From: Terriglobus sp. TAA 43
Lineage (GTDB): Bacteria; Acidobacteriota; Terriglobia; Terriglobales; Acidobacteriaceae
NCBI RefSeq assembly: GCF_000800015.1
Contig: NZ_JUGR01000003.1
Location: 124,001 to 188,000 of the forward strand
DNA length: 64,000 bases
Direction of reading: 5' to 3'
Positions within the stretch are counted from its first letter, which is position 1, and each line of letters begins with the position of its first letter. Both the position numbers and the translations under genes were made by a program. The notes under the pieces were generated by a model. It made no database searches. It saw only the letters and a list, made by a program, of their open reading frames with translations, and was not told where the DNA came from. Shown here one piece after another: positions 42,957 through 51,916 of the stretch.

Positions 42957-45029
42957 TTAGTGCTCCCGTATCCACTCGTGATCTTGGGTTTGCTTTCCTT
43001 CTACCTCTTCACCTTCATCATGAAGCTCGGGTGGAGTCAGTTCGAGCGGCGTAATCGCACGCTCCAGGGCCGGTGTCTGGGCGACCGCAGACGATGTCCG
43101 CTGGTGATCAAATGGACCTGAGCTCTCGGCGGACATGATTGACTCTGAGACCGCCACTTGGTTTGGCTCTGAATGCGACGGAGAAATTGGCTCTAGCGTA
43201 TCCGGGTTGAACTTCATGCCACCCGCCGCGCTGGGGCGCGGGACAAAGCCTGACGTCCGAATCGGCAGGTCGAGATAGTCGAAAGCAAACCGAGCGACAT
43301 GGTTTCCAAGTTTCAGGTAGGCATGGCGGTCGTCCAGACCGGTAATCTCAGACCCCATGACCAACGGTTCGACCTGACGCTCGACCGTGAAGTTATGCCC
43401 GGATCGCGTTCCATCAAATTTAGTCTCTTTCAGACGTTCGATCTCGACCTTGCCGAGCGCCTCGGATATCCACTCCGCAGCTTTAGGCTCGGCAGTCTTC
43501 ATGAAGATTTTCGTGGCCGGTTGAGAGAGCATGACCTCAGCCAGATGGCCGTAGATCACCTCCAGTTGGGCCTTACCCTGGAAACCGAGGATGAGAGGGT
43601 TTCGTGACTTGCGATTCTCTGTAATGGCAGTGTGGAGTTGCGGCAGCTTCTGCAGGCTCGCCAGTTCATCAATCACAAACCACACGGGCCTCTGTCCTGG
43701 CTGAGGTGCAGTCAGGAGGCGCATGACAAGCAAGTCGATCCAGAGTGAATGCAGGGGGCGAAGTGTATCCCGTTCTGGCGGACGTGAGGTAATGAAAATC
43801 CATCCCTGGCGGTGTTTTGACCACGTCCGCGCGTTCCAAACAGGGCGTTTCTCATCGCGTTCCGGGAGAAGCCGGAAGCACTTAGCAACGAGTCCCAGAG
43901 AGGAAAGAACACCGGCTCGTTGCGGACCCGCGTTCCGATCGATATAGAACGCCATCTCTGTTCCATGAACTCGCTGGGTAAGTTCTTTATCGCTCGCCAT
44001 CCATTGGGCAAGCTGATGTGGCGTTGGCCCGAGCTTTAACAGATGAGAGAAGATCTGCGCTGGCGTCTCGTGAAAGAACTCATCCACCTTATCCGTCTTC
44101 GGTTGATAGAGGGATGCCGCAATCGCATCGGCCTCGGCGTTCGATTCCATCTCCTGTGCGGGCCCCCAGTAGGGGCAACGAGCATCAAGTGGATTAAGGA
44201 CGATGTCACCACGGTCGGCTTCGTAGAAACGTTGGATGTACTCACAAGCCGGGTCATAGATGATGGCAGAGTCTCCACGTCCACGAATCTGTCGTAGGCA
44301 CTGCATGATGAGTTGCGTTTTGCCCACACCCGTATCGCCCATGAGCTGAAGATGCTGTGCTTCTTTCCGGAGAGGAATGCGCATCATCTTGTTGGCCTGC
44401 GTTGTTTTGAAACCGAGCCCGTCACCCTTCTCAACGCGGTTGAATTGTCGCGGATCAAGCATCCGAGGCCCACGGAGGACACGTCCGTACTTCATCTGGC
44501 GATAACGCTGGATGTCCTTAGGAATAGCAAGACCAAGGAATAGAACCATGCAGACTCCACCTTCGATCAAGCTGATTCGGAAGGTCCGCCAAAGGCCGTG
44601 CCGTTCGAAGATCGCATCACGTAGCCAGGATTGCATCGCAGCATCCGAAGCTTGATACGGCATCCCGCGAAAGGGAAATGAATATCCTTGCGACGCGGCC
44701 AAGTCTGAGAGACGATACGATACCGTCGGCCCTCCGGGAAGAGTCATTGTTCCCGAGGTAAAGTCAACGGGAAGGGCGAGACGCGGCTTCGCTGTTAGAC
44801 CAGCAAGGAAGATCATCCGGTATTTTTCGTGCGCGTGAAAGGTCGCTCCGATCGACGACCTAACGTATTCAGAAGCATAGGAGCGCTGGAGTGGTTCGAG
44901 GCCATAATTGAGTCGTTGCCAGACGAACAGGACTGTGCAAAGGAGCGCAGTGGCAACCGCCGTATAACTCATGATCGGGGCATGCGGAGGCCAGATGATC
45001 GTCTCTTTTCGTCCCCATTGGGTTGCCAT
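42957..45029 (-). CDS. Type IV coupling protein (TraD/TrwB-like)
   Basis: A 690-residue inner-membrane ATPase. Two N-terminal membrane segments (VATALLCTVLFVWQ and GVCMVLFLGLAIP) are followed by a RecA-like core with Walker A GDTGVGKTQLIM and Walker B PVWFVIDELASLQKLP, and a soluble C-terminal tail rich in Pro/Ser/Glu. It brings the relaxosome to the secretion channel. It lies between the MobC-like gene and the relaxase gene with 3-base gaps on both sides, so the three are one transcription unit. Confidence 0.92.
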   Translation of the reverse strand: MATQWGRKETIIWPPHAPIMSYTAVATALLCTVLFVWQRLNYGLEPLQRSYASEYVRSSIGATFHAHEKYRMIFLAGLTAKPRLALPVDFTSGTMTLPGGPTVSYRLSDLAASQGYSFPFRGMPYQASDAAMQSWLRDAIFERHGLWRTFRISLIEGGVCMVLFLGLAIPKDIQRYRQMKYGRVLRGPRMLDPRQFNRVEKGDGLGFKTTQANKMMRIPLRKEAQHLQLMGDTGVGKTQLIMQCLRQIRGRGDSAIIYDPACEYIQRFYEADRGDIVLNPLDARCPYWGPAQEMESNAEADAIAASLYQPKTDKVDEFFHETPAQIFSHLLKLGPTPHQLAQWMASDKELTQRVHGTEMAFYIDRNAGPQRAGVLSSLGLVAKCFRLLPERDEKRPVWNARTWSKHRQGWIFITSRPPERDTLRPLHSLWIDLLVMRLLTAPQPGQRPVWFVIDELASLQKLPQLHTAITENRKSRNPLILGFQGKAQLEVIYGHLAEVMLSQPATKIFMKTAEPKAAEWISEALGKVEIERLKETKFDGTRSGHNFTVERQVEPLVMGSEITGLDDRHAYLKLGNHVARFAFDYLDLPIRTSGFVPRPSAAGGMKFNPDTLEPISPSHSEPNQVAVSESIMSAESSGPFDHQRTSSAVAQTPALERAITPLELTPPELHDEGEEVEGKQTQDHEWIREH

Positions 45030-45032
45030 GGC

Positions 45033-45425
45033 CTAGTCCTTTCCTGTCGATTGCGTGTATTGCCGCATGACCTCTTGGGCCGCTTTGTACTTCTCTTTGC
45101 GCACCATCGTCATGGCCTCTGCGATCCACGCCTGCGTCACTTTTTCACCGAGAACAAGTGGCTTCAATAGGTTGACAAGAAGCATCCGAGTCGCCACCAG
45201 TTCCGTGAAGACCGCATCGCCGGTTGCTCTGCGAGCCTCGCGTAATAGGACATCCCGAGCCCACTCGCTCAGAGCTTTACCTTCACGACGTGCTGCTTGC
45301 TCCAACTCTTCGTGTTCTGGGCGTGTCACGCGCGCTTGAGCCACATGCTGTCGAGGAGGGCGCCCTTTCGAGCGAGAGAGACGATCTTCCATCTCTCGGA
45401 TTGCAGGAGTATCGAGTGCGCTCAT
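45033..45425 (-). CDS. MobC/relaxosome accessory protein (RHH-like)
   Basis: A 130-residue protein with VTRPEHEELEQAARREGKALSEWARDVLLREAR, a ribbon-helix-helix-like segment typical of mobilisation accessory proteins, followed by a helical C-terminal half (ELVATRMLLVNLLKPLVLG, IAEAMTMVRKEKYKAAQEVM). The ATG at 45425 is chosen because the upstream extension is the repeat-rich regulatory region. It probably binds DNA at oriT and helps the relaxase. First gene of the mob unit. Confidence 0.75.
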   Translation of the reverse strand: MSALDTPAIREMEDRLSRSKGRPPRQHVAQARVTRPEHEELEQAARREGKALSEWARDVLLREARRATGDAVFTELVATRMLLVNLLKPLVLGEKVTQAWIAEAMTMVRKEKYKAAQEVMRQYTQSTGKD

Positions 45426-45439
45426 GCTCACCTCATTGC

Positions 45440-45523
45440 GAATGCAATCGCATACACAGTGAATGCAATTGCATACGTACGATTGCCAAGTCGTTGTGGC
45501 GATTGGCGTAGACAATTGCATAC
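45440..45523. repeat. Iteron-like repeats upstream of the mobilisation genes
   Basis: GAATGCAATCGCATAC (45440-45455) and GAATGCAATTGCATAC (45461-45476) are direct repeats differing at one base, starting exactly 21 bases apart (two helical turns). A third, partial copy CAATTGCATAC is at 45513-45523. The second copy contains the perfect palindrome ATGCAATTGCAT. They sit 15 bases upstream of the mobC-like start, and could be relaxosome-protein or repressor sites at the promoter or oriT. Confidence 0.75.
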
Positions 45524-45620
45524 GCGCGTTGCGCGAAACACGACCATCCGAGGGATGGAGTGTCAACCTTTTTCCGGTGCGCAGCACCGCGATCGCTTTG
45601 CCACGAATGTTGAAGCGGGA

Positions 45621-45947
45621 TCATGCTTTCGATCCCGCCACCGATGCAGTTGTTTGAGTAGGCGGAGATGTTGAGGAAGTCGGCCTACGAACAGCCGGTT
45701 CCGTGACATCGTTTACGGCTGGCTTACGGATGCGTAGTGTCGGTTTTATATTCTGCGCATCCGGTGACTTCAGGAACTCCTGGAAGTCACGGTCTTTGGT
45801 GAAGACGTAAGACAGCGCTTGTTCCACGACATCATCAGCAGAAGCACGGATGAAAGCTGCATACTGATCGACTTGTGTTGCAGTGGAGTCCGTCAACCGA
45901 ATCGAAGCGCTGATCAGGCGGGTTTGAACGACTTCAAGCAATGGCAT
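45621..45947 (-). CDS. RHH-like small protein in the conjugation block
   Basis: A 108-residue protein. Residues ~11-50 (ISASIRLTDSTATQVDQYAAFIRASADDVVEQALSYVF in blocks) resemble the ribbon-helix-helix fold; the C-terminal 40 residues are Pro/Thr/Ser-rich and disordered. The ATG at 45947 has a GGAGGG ribosome site; the frame extends 12 codons further. It lies between ssb and the repeats, and could bind them. The assignment to RHH is by eye. Confidence 0.6.
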   Translation of the reverse strand: MPLLEVVQTRLISASIRLTDSTATQVDQYAAFIRASADDVVEQALSYVFTKDRDFQEFLKSPDAQNIKPTLRIRKPAVNDVTEPAVRRPTSSTSPPTQTTASVAGSKA

Positions 45948-46049
45948 CTGAGTTCCCTCCTCTTCTGATCTTTTGTGGAGCAATTACAAGGTTCTAACGG
46001 CCGACAGAGTCCGGCTGGCTGCCGGACTCTGCGGGTTGGATGATGGAGC

Positions 46050-46424
46050 CTATGCGGCCTCTTCTTCGGGAGACTCTTCGTTGTCTTCCGCTGATCTCTT
46101 CGCTGCGCGATCCAGCTTGAGAATTGAGTCCACCCGAATCTCCCAGATGGTCTGCTCTGAGTTCGTCTTCGTGCTCTCGTACTTGCGGCTGCGCAATTCG
46201 CCTTCAAGGAGGACGTGGGCGCCTTTCTTCAGCGTGGCGGCGAACTCTCCGAGCTTGCCGAAGACAACGCAACGATGCCATTCGGTGTGCTCGATGTATT
46301 TGCCGTCCTTCTTGTAAGAGCTCTTGGTTGCCAGAGAAAGATTGGTAAGGCTGCGCTCGTTGTTGCTGCGAACTTCTGCATCGTTGCCAAGGAAGCCGAT
46401 GAGGGTGACTTTGTTTGAGTACAT
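46050..46424 (-). CDS. ssb: Single-stranded DNA-binding protein
   Basis: A 124-residue SSB with an N-terminal OB fold (NKVTLIGFLGNDAEVRSNN; WHRCVVFGKLGEFAATLKKG; VLLEGELRSRKYES). The C-terminal tail is short and acidic (EDNEESPEEEAA) and lacks the DDDIPF-like tip by which housekeeping SSBs bind repair proteins, as in several plasmid-type copies. It coats the transferred strand or protects it in the recipient. Start at 46424 by homology; the frame upstream is non-homologous. Confidence 0.92.
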   Translation of the reverse strand: MYSNKVTLIGFLGNDAEVRSNNERSLTNLSLATKSSYKKDGKYIEHTEWHRCVVFGKLGEFAATLKKGAHVLLEGELRSRKYESTKTNSEQTIWEIRVDSILKLDRAAKRSAEDNEESPEEEAA

Positions 46425-46956
46425 GATGGTGATCTCCGTTTCGTGTTGATTCCCGTAACCTGCTCGGGTCACCCTTCGCGAAGCGAGCGAGAGGGCCCGG
46501 CTCCCAAGTGCCAAGGAGTGCTTTCTTGGCGGGGCCCGGAAGAAGTTTGAGCAGCGTTCTTTGCTGCGGCCTTCAAACATCTTTTGGGAGGAACCGAGAC
46601 CCCGAAGGGGCGACGCAGGAGAAGCAGAACGACGCCGAGCCGCAGGGCGCCGGTTTGGCCCCGAAGCGTGAACCCGAACAGAAGACGGGATACGGGACGG
46701 AAGGAACTCCAATGCATCAAAGTCGCCTAACCGATTCCTGGCGTGCAGAACTCCAGCAATAGCAGTCGAGCTATTCACGGCAACCAACCTGCGTGAAGAC
46801 GGCCTCGAGTCCCCGTGGTGCCGTGTCCGGTAGGCCGAGTCTGCCATGTTGAGCGCATTCCAAAACGGGTTGGGGCGTGCAGTTACCAGAGCCGCTGGGA
46901 AGAGCATCGGAGTGACCTCAGATTGTGGGTTACGAAACTCGCGCTAAATCGCGGGG
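46425..46956. other. Long intergenic region between ssb and virB11
   Basis: About 530 bases. Upstream extensions of the ssb frame and an opposing frame have the odd, Arg/Pro/Ser-rich translation of noncoding GC-rich DNA. Small GC hairpins occur: CTTCGCGAAG (46474-46483) and CCCC-GAA-GGGG (46600-46610). It may contain the promoter of ssb and could contain oriT, which I cannot confirm. Confidence 0.45.
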
Positions 46957-47925
46957 CTATGCTTCGGAAGCACGATAGACCTCCTCGGTGAGGAAGCGCT
47001 GCTCCGCGTGACTGTAGCCGGAGACAGCTATGAGTTCCCGGACGCGTCGGCGGCCCTTGTGATCGCGCTCACAATGCAACACAAAGTCCACAGCTTTTCC
47101 GGTCTGGGACCGGACAAACGCCTGGTCCAAATTGGTCCTCGCACTCAGGGCCATGTCTGCCAACCGATCAAGAGCATCCGATGCCGAATCAGCATGCAGT
47201 GTGGACAGCGTTCCTCCGTGGCCGGTGTTCATGGCTTGCAGCAGGTCGTAGCCACACTCATCGCGAATCTCTCCTATGATGATTCGATCTGGACGATGGC
47301 GAAGTGCAGCGGCGACAAGCTGGCTCGGTGTGATGGCAACTTGCCCGGGAATCGCGGCCACGGCCTCCCAACGAACAGCGTTGGGATGGGCGATCTTCAA
47401 CTCTGCTGGTTGTTCGATGACCACGAGACGTTCTTGCACTGGAATGTGGTCGAGAAGTGCTTTCATCAACGTGGACTTTCCGGATCCCGTTCCACCACTG
47501 ATGATGCCGTTCTTGCGCTTGAGAATGAGGCTCACGACATCGTCGCGCATCCGCGAAGACATGGTCCCTGCTGCGACGAGTTCATCACTCGAGAACCAAC
47601 GATTGAATTTACGAACCGTTAGAGTTGGCCCGTAGATCGAAGAAGGCGAGCCAACGACGGCGACACGCGAGCCGTCTGGCAAGCGCGTGTTGAGGATGGG
47701 ATTCTGTGTCGTCAGATCCTGACCCAGGATCCGGGCGACGCGCTCGATCGCCGCTTGCAGGCGATCATTCGTGTAAGGCGTAGAAAGTGGAATGTGCTCG
47801 ATGACGCCATCGCGATCCACGAAGATTCCGGAGGTTCCATTGATCATTAAATCCGAGATCGAGGTGTCCATGAGAAGAGCGCGCAACTCTTCTGGAAAGA
47901 ACGGGAGTATGAGTTCAAAGCTCAT
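46957..47925 (-). CDS. virB11: VirB11/TrbB-type secretion ATPase
   Basis: A 322-residue hexameric traffic ATPase. Walker A is GGTGSGKSTLMKAL; the Asp box and Walker B-like region is RHRPDRIIIGEIRDECGYDL, and the His box is GHGGTLSTLHADSASDAL. N-terminal domain: SISDLMINGTSGIFVDRDG. It powers pilus assembly and DNA transfer at the inner membrane. Its ATG overlaps the stop of the virB8 gene (ATGA). Confidence 0.92.
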   Translation of the reverse strand: MSFELILPFFPEELRALLMDTSISDLMINGTSGIFVDRDGVIEHIPLSTPYTNDRLQAAIERVARILGQDLTTQNPILNTRLPDGSRVAVVGSPSSIYGPTLTVRKFNRWFSSDELVAAGTMSSRMRDDVVSLILKRKNGIISGGTGSGKSTLMKALLDHIPVQERLVVIEQPAELKIAHPNAVRWEAVAAIPGQVAITPSQLVAAALRHRPDRIIIGEIRDECGYDLLQAMNTGHGGTLSTLHADSASDALDRLADMALSARTNLDQAFVRSQTGKAVDFVLHCERDHKGRRRVRELIAVSGYSHAEQRFLTEEVYRASEA

Positions 47926-48728
47926 CGGACAACTCCTGCCATCGCTGGAGCATTAAGAGGACGACTTGTAGCAACACCATCCTGTGTCGCAACCTCTACC
48001 GAGACACGGTTCTCATGAAACTCCGTGATCGTTAAGCCCAGAGGATTGATGAACTCATACTGCGGATAAATTCGGGCCTGATCGTTCACCTGTTTCGGAT
48101 TCAGGTAATAGGTCACAGACAGCAACCAATGCTCGGTACGCGGCTGGTGAGAGTGTTCCTCAGAGAAGAGCTTGTCCAAGTTCACAAGCGCAGTTCCATG
48201 CGCGATACGCGTTTCTTGCACCATTTCTTCCGCCATGGAGGTAATCGTGACATTGCGTACCTGGACCTCGCTCGACTCCACCTGGCCGCCGACCACCTGA
48301 GAGACAAGATGATTCTGGTTGTCCGCGGCCATGAGCTGCGCTGCAAGTACTTGTGAAAGGAAGTAGTAGTTAAGCGGATATTTCTTGGCGATCGTCTCGT
48401 GATTGACTGTATAGCGATAGTTCACCCAATCGGTGAGATACGTCCGCACCTCCCCTTCGCGTGGGCTGTAGTTGAGATCGGCGTATTGGATCGCTTGGGC
48501 TCGTCCCATCTCATCGATACGGATGTATCGATTGGCGATGGGACGACGAGCGAGCGAGAGATTTAACCACAAGGAAACGCATAGGAGAACTGTCCCAGAA
48601 CCGATGATCAGACGGTAGGCTCTACGCTCCGCATAGTGCGAGGAGTACACCTCGTTCCCGATTTGGTCGACAAGGAGTGACTGCTCAGGCGTTAGCGCGG
48701 GCTCAGCGGACAGTGTGCGTGTGGACAT
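47922..48728 (-). CDS. virB8: VirB8/TrbF-type inner-membrane protein
   Basis: A 268-residue bitopic protein: a short cytoplasmic N-terminus, one membrane helix (LIIGSGTVLLCVSLWLNLS) and a periplasmic VirB8 domain (EGEVRTYLTDWVNYRYTVNHETI, WLLSVTYYLNPKQVND). It nucleates the inner-membrane complex. The ATG at 48728 is preferred over 48776. Its start lies inside the end of the small membrane-protein gene (48703-48891), giving a 26-base overlap. Confidence 0.85.
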   Translation of the reverse strand: MSTRTLSAEPALTPEQSLLVDQIGNEVYSSHYAERRAYRLIIGSGTVLLCVSLWLNLSLARRPIANRYIRIDEMGRAQAIQYADLNYSPREGEVRTYLTDWVNYRYTVNHETIAKKYPLNYYFLSQVLAAQLMAADNQNHLVSQVVGGQVESSEVQVRNVTITSMAEEMVQETRIAHGTALVNLDKLFSEEHSHQPRTEHWLLSVTYYLNPKQVNDQARIYPQYEFINPLGLTITEFHENRVSVEVATQDGVATSRPLNAPAMAGVVR

Positions 48729-48891
48729 GGTGCTGTTCACTCCTTTCCGAGAGGGCATGCAAAACGACATAGGCATAAATCATTCCTAAAACCAATAAAG
48801 TGACGAAAACACTGGCCAATAGGAGTGTGAACCAGCGAGGCCAACGTAGCCTGTCGCCACTGACGACTGCTAGCCAAAACCATCTCCGCAT
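48703..48891 (-). CDS. Small membrane protein in the T4SS operon
   Basis: A 62-residue protein with one hydrophobic helix (WFTLLLASVFVTLLVLGMIYAYVVL) flanked by an Arg/Trp-rich N-terminus and a His-rich tail (SEQHHVHTHTVR). Its ATG overlaps the virB6 stop by one base (TGATG) and its end overlaps the virB8 start, so it is translated with both. It has no lipobox and so is not a standard VirB7. Function unknown; its conserved position between B6 and B8 would support a channel role. Confidence 0.65.
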   Translation of the reverse strand: MRRWFWLAVVSGDRLRWPRWFTLLLASVFVTLLVLGMIYAYVVLHALSERSEQHHVHTHTVR

Positions 48892-49814
48892 CAAGCACCT
48901 CCACCGCTCTTCGCAAGCAACACTGCGCCGCCGCCCACAGCATTGGCAGCGGAGGAAGCCATACCTGCCGCTCCGCCAAAAACGGCCTGCGTCATGCTCG
49001 GAATGAATAGCATATTGATGATGAACGCAATGAAAACCATCAAGCAGGGGACCAGATTCGCGATCCACATCTCCATCGAATAGTTACCGTTGAAGGTCTG
49101 CTGGAGGAATGCATTCATGAACCCAGCCCAGACAAAGATGAAGGCAGCAGCCACAGCGCGAATCATCGCGAAACTGATAAGTACATCAAGGAAGTGGAAG
49201 AACTTGGACTTGAAGTTCTGCGTCATCAGCAGCGGTACAAATACAGGTCCAAACAAAGCGGTGACGCCATAGAGAATGAAGGCGCTGCAGTTAATGACGA
49301 AGAGAATCGCGGAAGCAAGTCCTAGCATGAGCTGAACCAGCACGTAGCAGAGGATCTGCACCGGAGCAGTCAGAGAAGGCATTGCGGTTCCGTCACCGGC
49401 TGTCTTCAAGAGCTGCAGGAGGTTATCGAGCGAGTTCTGATCGAAGGCCGCAACCATCGCTTGTGCAATGTAACTGAAGAAGTGATTGATGCCGAAGCTG
49501 GCACCGGGAAAAGGATTCACCCAATAGCTCAACAAGAGACTGCACACAATCAACCTAAGAAGGAAGTGGGTAAGATCGCCCGCTCGAACAGGGTGATGGT
49601 GCAAGCGGAAGGTCATGGTGCTGGTATTCCAGTTGATAACCATGCTCACGAGGGTGAAGAGAGCGATGCAACTCAGCTCTGTCCAGCCAAGCTGAGTCAA
49701 TGCGCCGCCGTTCTGAGTCGTAAGGTTGGTCAGGTTGTTTGTGAACTGGTAGAGCCAGTCCATGCCCGATGACGTAGACGGTAGTACCTGCGCGAGAACA
49801 ATGGTGACGCTCAT
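48891..49814 (-). CDS. virB6: VirB6/TrbL-type polytopic channel protein
   Basis: A 307-residue membrane protein with about six hydrophobic helices (LGWTELSCIALFTLVSMVIN, FLLRLIVCSLLLSYW, LVQLMLGLASAILFVI, LFGPVFVPLLM, AVAAAFIFVWAGFMNAFL, LVPCLMVFIAFIINMLF). Such proteins form the inner-membrane channel of type IV secretion systems. It starts with a signal-like MSVTIVLAQVLPST. Near its end is AGMASSAANAVGGGAVLL. It follows the virB5-like gene by 19 bases. Confidence 0.85.
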   Translation of the reverse strand: MSVTIVLAQVLPSTSSGMDWLYQFTNNLTNLTTQNGGALTQLGWTELSCIALFTLVSMVINWNTSTMTFRLHHHPVRAGDLTHFLLRLIVCSLLLSYWVNPFPGASFGINHFFSYIAQAMVAAFDQNSLDNLLQLLKTAGDGTAMPSLTAPVQILCYVLVQLMLGLASAILFVINCSAFILYGVTALFGPVFVPLLMTQNFKSKFFHFLDVLISFAMIRAVAAAFIFVWAGFMNAFLQQTFNGNYSMEMWIANLVPCLMVFIAFIINMLFIPSMTQAVFGGAAGMASSAANAVGGGAVLLAKSGGGA

Positions 49815-49833
49815 CCAATCTCTCCCGACTCCA

Positions 49834-50619
49834 CTAGGGCAGGTAAGCCTGCCACGTATTGCTCTCGCTCGTGGCGTTCATGTTGTGCGTCGAGTGCTGT
49901 GACTGGACGAAGACGGCAGTATTGAGGTCGGTCGCGGCAGCGTTCCGCTGTTGCATGTTGGCAACCGCCGTCTGCGAAGCGAGACAGGCCTGCATCGTCC
50001 CCTGCGCCTGCATCTCGGCCATCTTCTGCGCCTCGGCTGCATTGAGGAGGTTGAGTTGCTGCACCTCGCTGTTGGTCGCATCAGAGGAGTCCAATTCGTT
50101 CGCAGTGAGATCGCTTGCGGCTGTCGCGTTCAGTGTGCGGGAGGATCGATACTGACCAACAGCGGTGATGCAGTCCGGCGAAACCGCGTCTGACATTTCA
50201 ATCATGGCGAGTTCTGCCATTTGAGGATTTCCAGGCGTCTGGTTGCTCAGATACGAAGAGAGATCAGAACTGACGAGTACAGTTGCCGCGCTCCAGCCCG
50301 CCGACGATGCGGACGGCGAGTTGTTGTTCAGCGCCGTGGTCAAGCCATTCGTCTCGCCAAACATGCTCTTGACGTTGACGTTTTCCATCGCGTGTAGCGT
50401 CGTTTCCCACTGTTGTTTGATCGAAAAATGCTCGATGTTGTTCTTGAGCATGGTGTACTGCGTCTTCAGCGTGGTGAGTTGTGAGACGAGGCTTCCATAG
50501 CTAGTGGGATCGAAAACAATATCTCCGAATCCAAAGAGCGCAAAGCTTGGGGTCGCCGTGAACAAGAACAGACTGGCTCCGAGAAACCATCTGCAGCGGA
50601 TATTCGATTGGATCTGCAT
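49834..50619 (-). CDS. virB5: VirB5/TrbJ-like secreted pilus-tip protein
   Basis: A 261-residue protein with a signal peptide (FLGASLFLFTATPSFA). The mature protein is helical, Ala/Asn/Ser-rich (QLTTLKTQYTMLKNNIEHFSIKQQW; ANELDSSDATNSEVQQLNLLNAAEAQKMAEMQ), the style of TrbJ/VirB5 minor pilins. An AGGAGATTCT site precedes the ATG. The position between virB10 and virB6 fits. Sequence similarity in this family is low, so the name rests on size, signal and context. Confidence 0.75.
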   Translation of the reverse strand: MQIQSNIRCRWFLGASLFLFTATPSFALFGFGDIVFDPTSYGSLVSQLTTLKTQYTMLKNNIEHFSIKQQWETTLHAMENVNVKSMFGETNGLTTALNNNSPSASSAGWSAATVLVSSDLSSYLSNQTPGNPQMAELAMIEMSDAVSPDCITAVGQYRSSRTLNATAASDLTANELDSSDATNSEVQQLNLLNAAEAQKMAEMQAQGTMQACLASQTAVANMQQRNAAATDLNTAVFVQSQHSTHNMNATSESNTWQAYLP

Positions 50620-50633
50620 AGAATCTCCTTTGA

Positions 50634-51914
50634 CTAGAGCGTGGGGTCAACGCGATGCTCTGCGTACGACGGGATGAGGATGTCGCGGCCGATATACACA
50701 CGAGCGCGCGATCCTTCTTTAAAGGTGATGACGGGAAGTCGGTTTAGGAAATGGTTTAAGACCTGTTGCCCTTCCGCTGCGGTTTGCGCGGAGATACCGT
50801 TGCGAACTTGCGCTGATGGATCGAGGACAGTTCCACTATTGCCGATCTGTGCGAGGCCCCCCAGACCGCCGATGGCTGCAGCCGCGCCAAAGGCCAGCAG
50901 GTAGCCGTGGTCAATTTTTGTAGCAACGCCTGTTGTACCGATCGGATCGAGGCCAACATACTTGTCGAAATCAAGGGAGAAACCGTCAGGACATACGGCC
51001 CGATGAAAGGTAACGAACATCTTCCGTTGCTGCGTGTTCCCCACGCTTTGTACCGAACCAATCAGGCGTGTCCCTTGCGGCATCAGGAGTTGTAGGTGGT
51101 CGTGCGAGTAGTAGTCCGTAGTGAGCATGACCAGAATCGGGCCTGAGAATCCGCCATCGATGTGGTTCGTGACCACACCTTCGAGGACCGTGCCCTCGAA
51201 GACTCGGTAGAGACGCCCTTGGTACTGATCGAATGAATACGATCCCATCGGTTCGGACGTATCGGACTTGACCGGCTGGACCGCCATCGGATCGACCGAA
51301 GCGGGTCTAGGTAGAGTCTCTTCAGCATTCGTTGTCGTCACGGTAGGCTGTTGCTCCGACAGAACAACTACGGGATTGCTCCCACCATGAGAGAAGTCGA
51401 TGGCTACGGTGTCGCTGTTCAATGCATCCCGCTCCTGCTTTTCGTGAGCGAGGCGCTTTTGTTTCGCCTCGGCCTGCGTTTCCGAGACATTCGAGGTACG
51501 CTGTGGTGCGTTGGAACTTCCTCCATAGATCGAATCTCGCTGTGCGGCAGTCATTGGAGGAGTAGTATTCGACTCCGGACTGGGAACGGCCTGCTCCTCC
51601 TGGAGTCGCTGGAAAGCCTGTGCGAGCGCCTGCTGCCGTTGTTGCTCTTCAGCATCGTGCCGCGCCTGCATCTTCTGTTGCGTTTCAAAGCTAGCGACCT
51701 GTTGCGCGTTGGACGTCGTCGGACTCATGGTCAGCGCGCTGGCCGGAACAGACTTTTTATTGCCTTTCAGTAGGCTGGAAAGATTGGCAATACCGATCAA
51801 GGCAACAATCACCACCAGGGCGAGGATCACAGGCATGCCCTTCCTGAGAGGCGGCTTGGACTCTGGTTGCTCTGGGACGGTAGCAGGAGCACCGTTGTTG
51901 TCGAGTTCCGGCAT
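50634..51914 (-). CDS. virB10: VirB10/TrbI-type core complex protein
   Basis: A 426-residue protein that spans the envelope: a short cytoplasmic N-terminus, one membrane helix (GMPVILALVVIVALIGIANL), a long Pro/Gln-rich flexible linker, and a C-terminal beta-barrel domain (VFEGTVLEGVVTNHIDGGFSGPI; LLMPQGTRLIGSVQSV; VGLDPIGTTGVATKID). The C-terminus reaches the outer membrane and opens the channel. It follows virB9 by 2 bases. Confidence 0.92.
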   Translation of the reverse strand: MPELDNNGAPATVPEQPESKPPLRKGMPVILALVVIVALIGIANLSSLLKGNKKSVPASALTMSPTTSNAQQVASFETQQKMQARHDAEEQQRQQALAQAFQRLQEEQAVPSPESNTTPPMTAAQRDSIYGGSSNAPQRTSNVSETQAEAKQKRLAHEKQERDALNSDTVAIDFSHGGSNPVVVLSEQQPTVTTTNAEETLPRPASVDPMAVQPVKSDTSEPMGSYSFDQYQGRLYRVFEGTVLEGVVTNHIDGGFSGPILVMLTTDYYSHDHLQLLMPQGTRLIGSVQSVGNTQQRKMFVTFHRAVCPDGFSLDFDKYVGLDPIGTTGVATKIDHGYLLAFGAAAAIGGLGGLAQIGNSGTVLDPSAQVRNGISAQTAAEGQQVLNHFLNRLPVITFKEGSRARVYIGRDILIPSYAEHRVDPTL

Positions 51915-51916
51915 GG

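Noticed and set aside
46469-46762. Frames in the ssb-virB11 gap on both strands
   Set aside because: Arg/Pro/Gly-rich translations without homology or ribosome sites fit noncoding GC-rich DNA.
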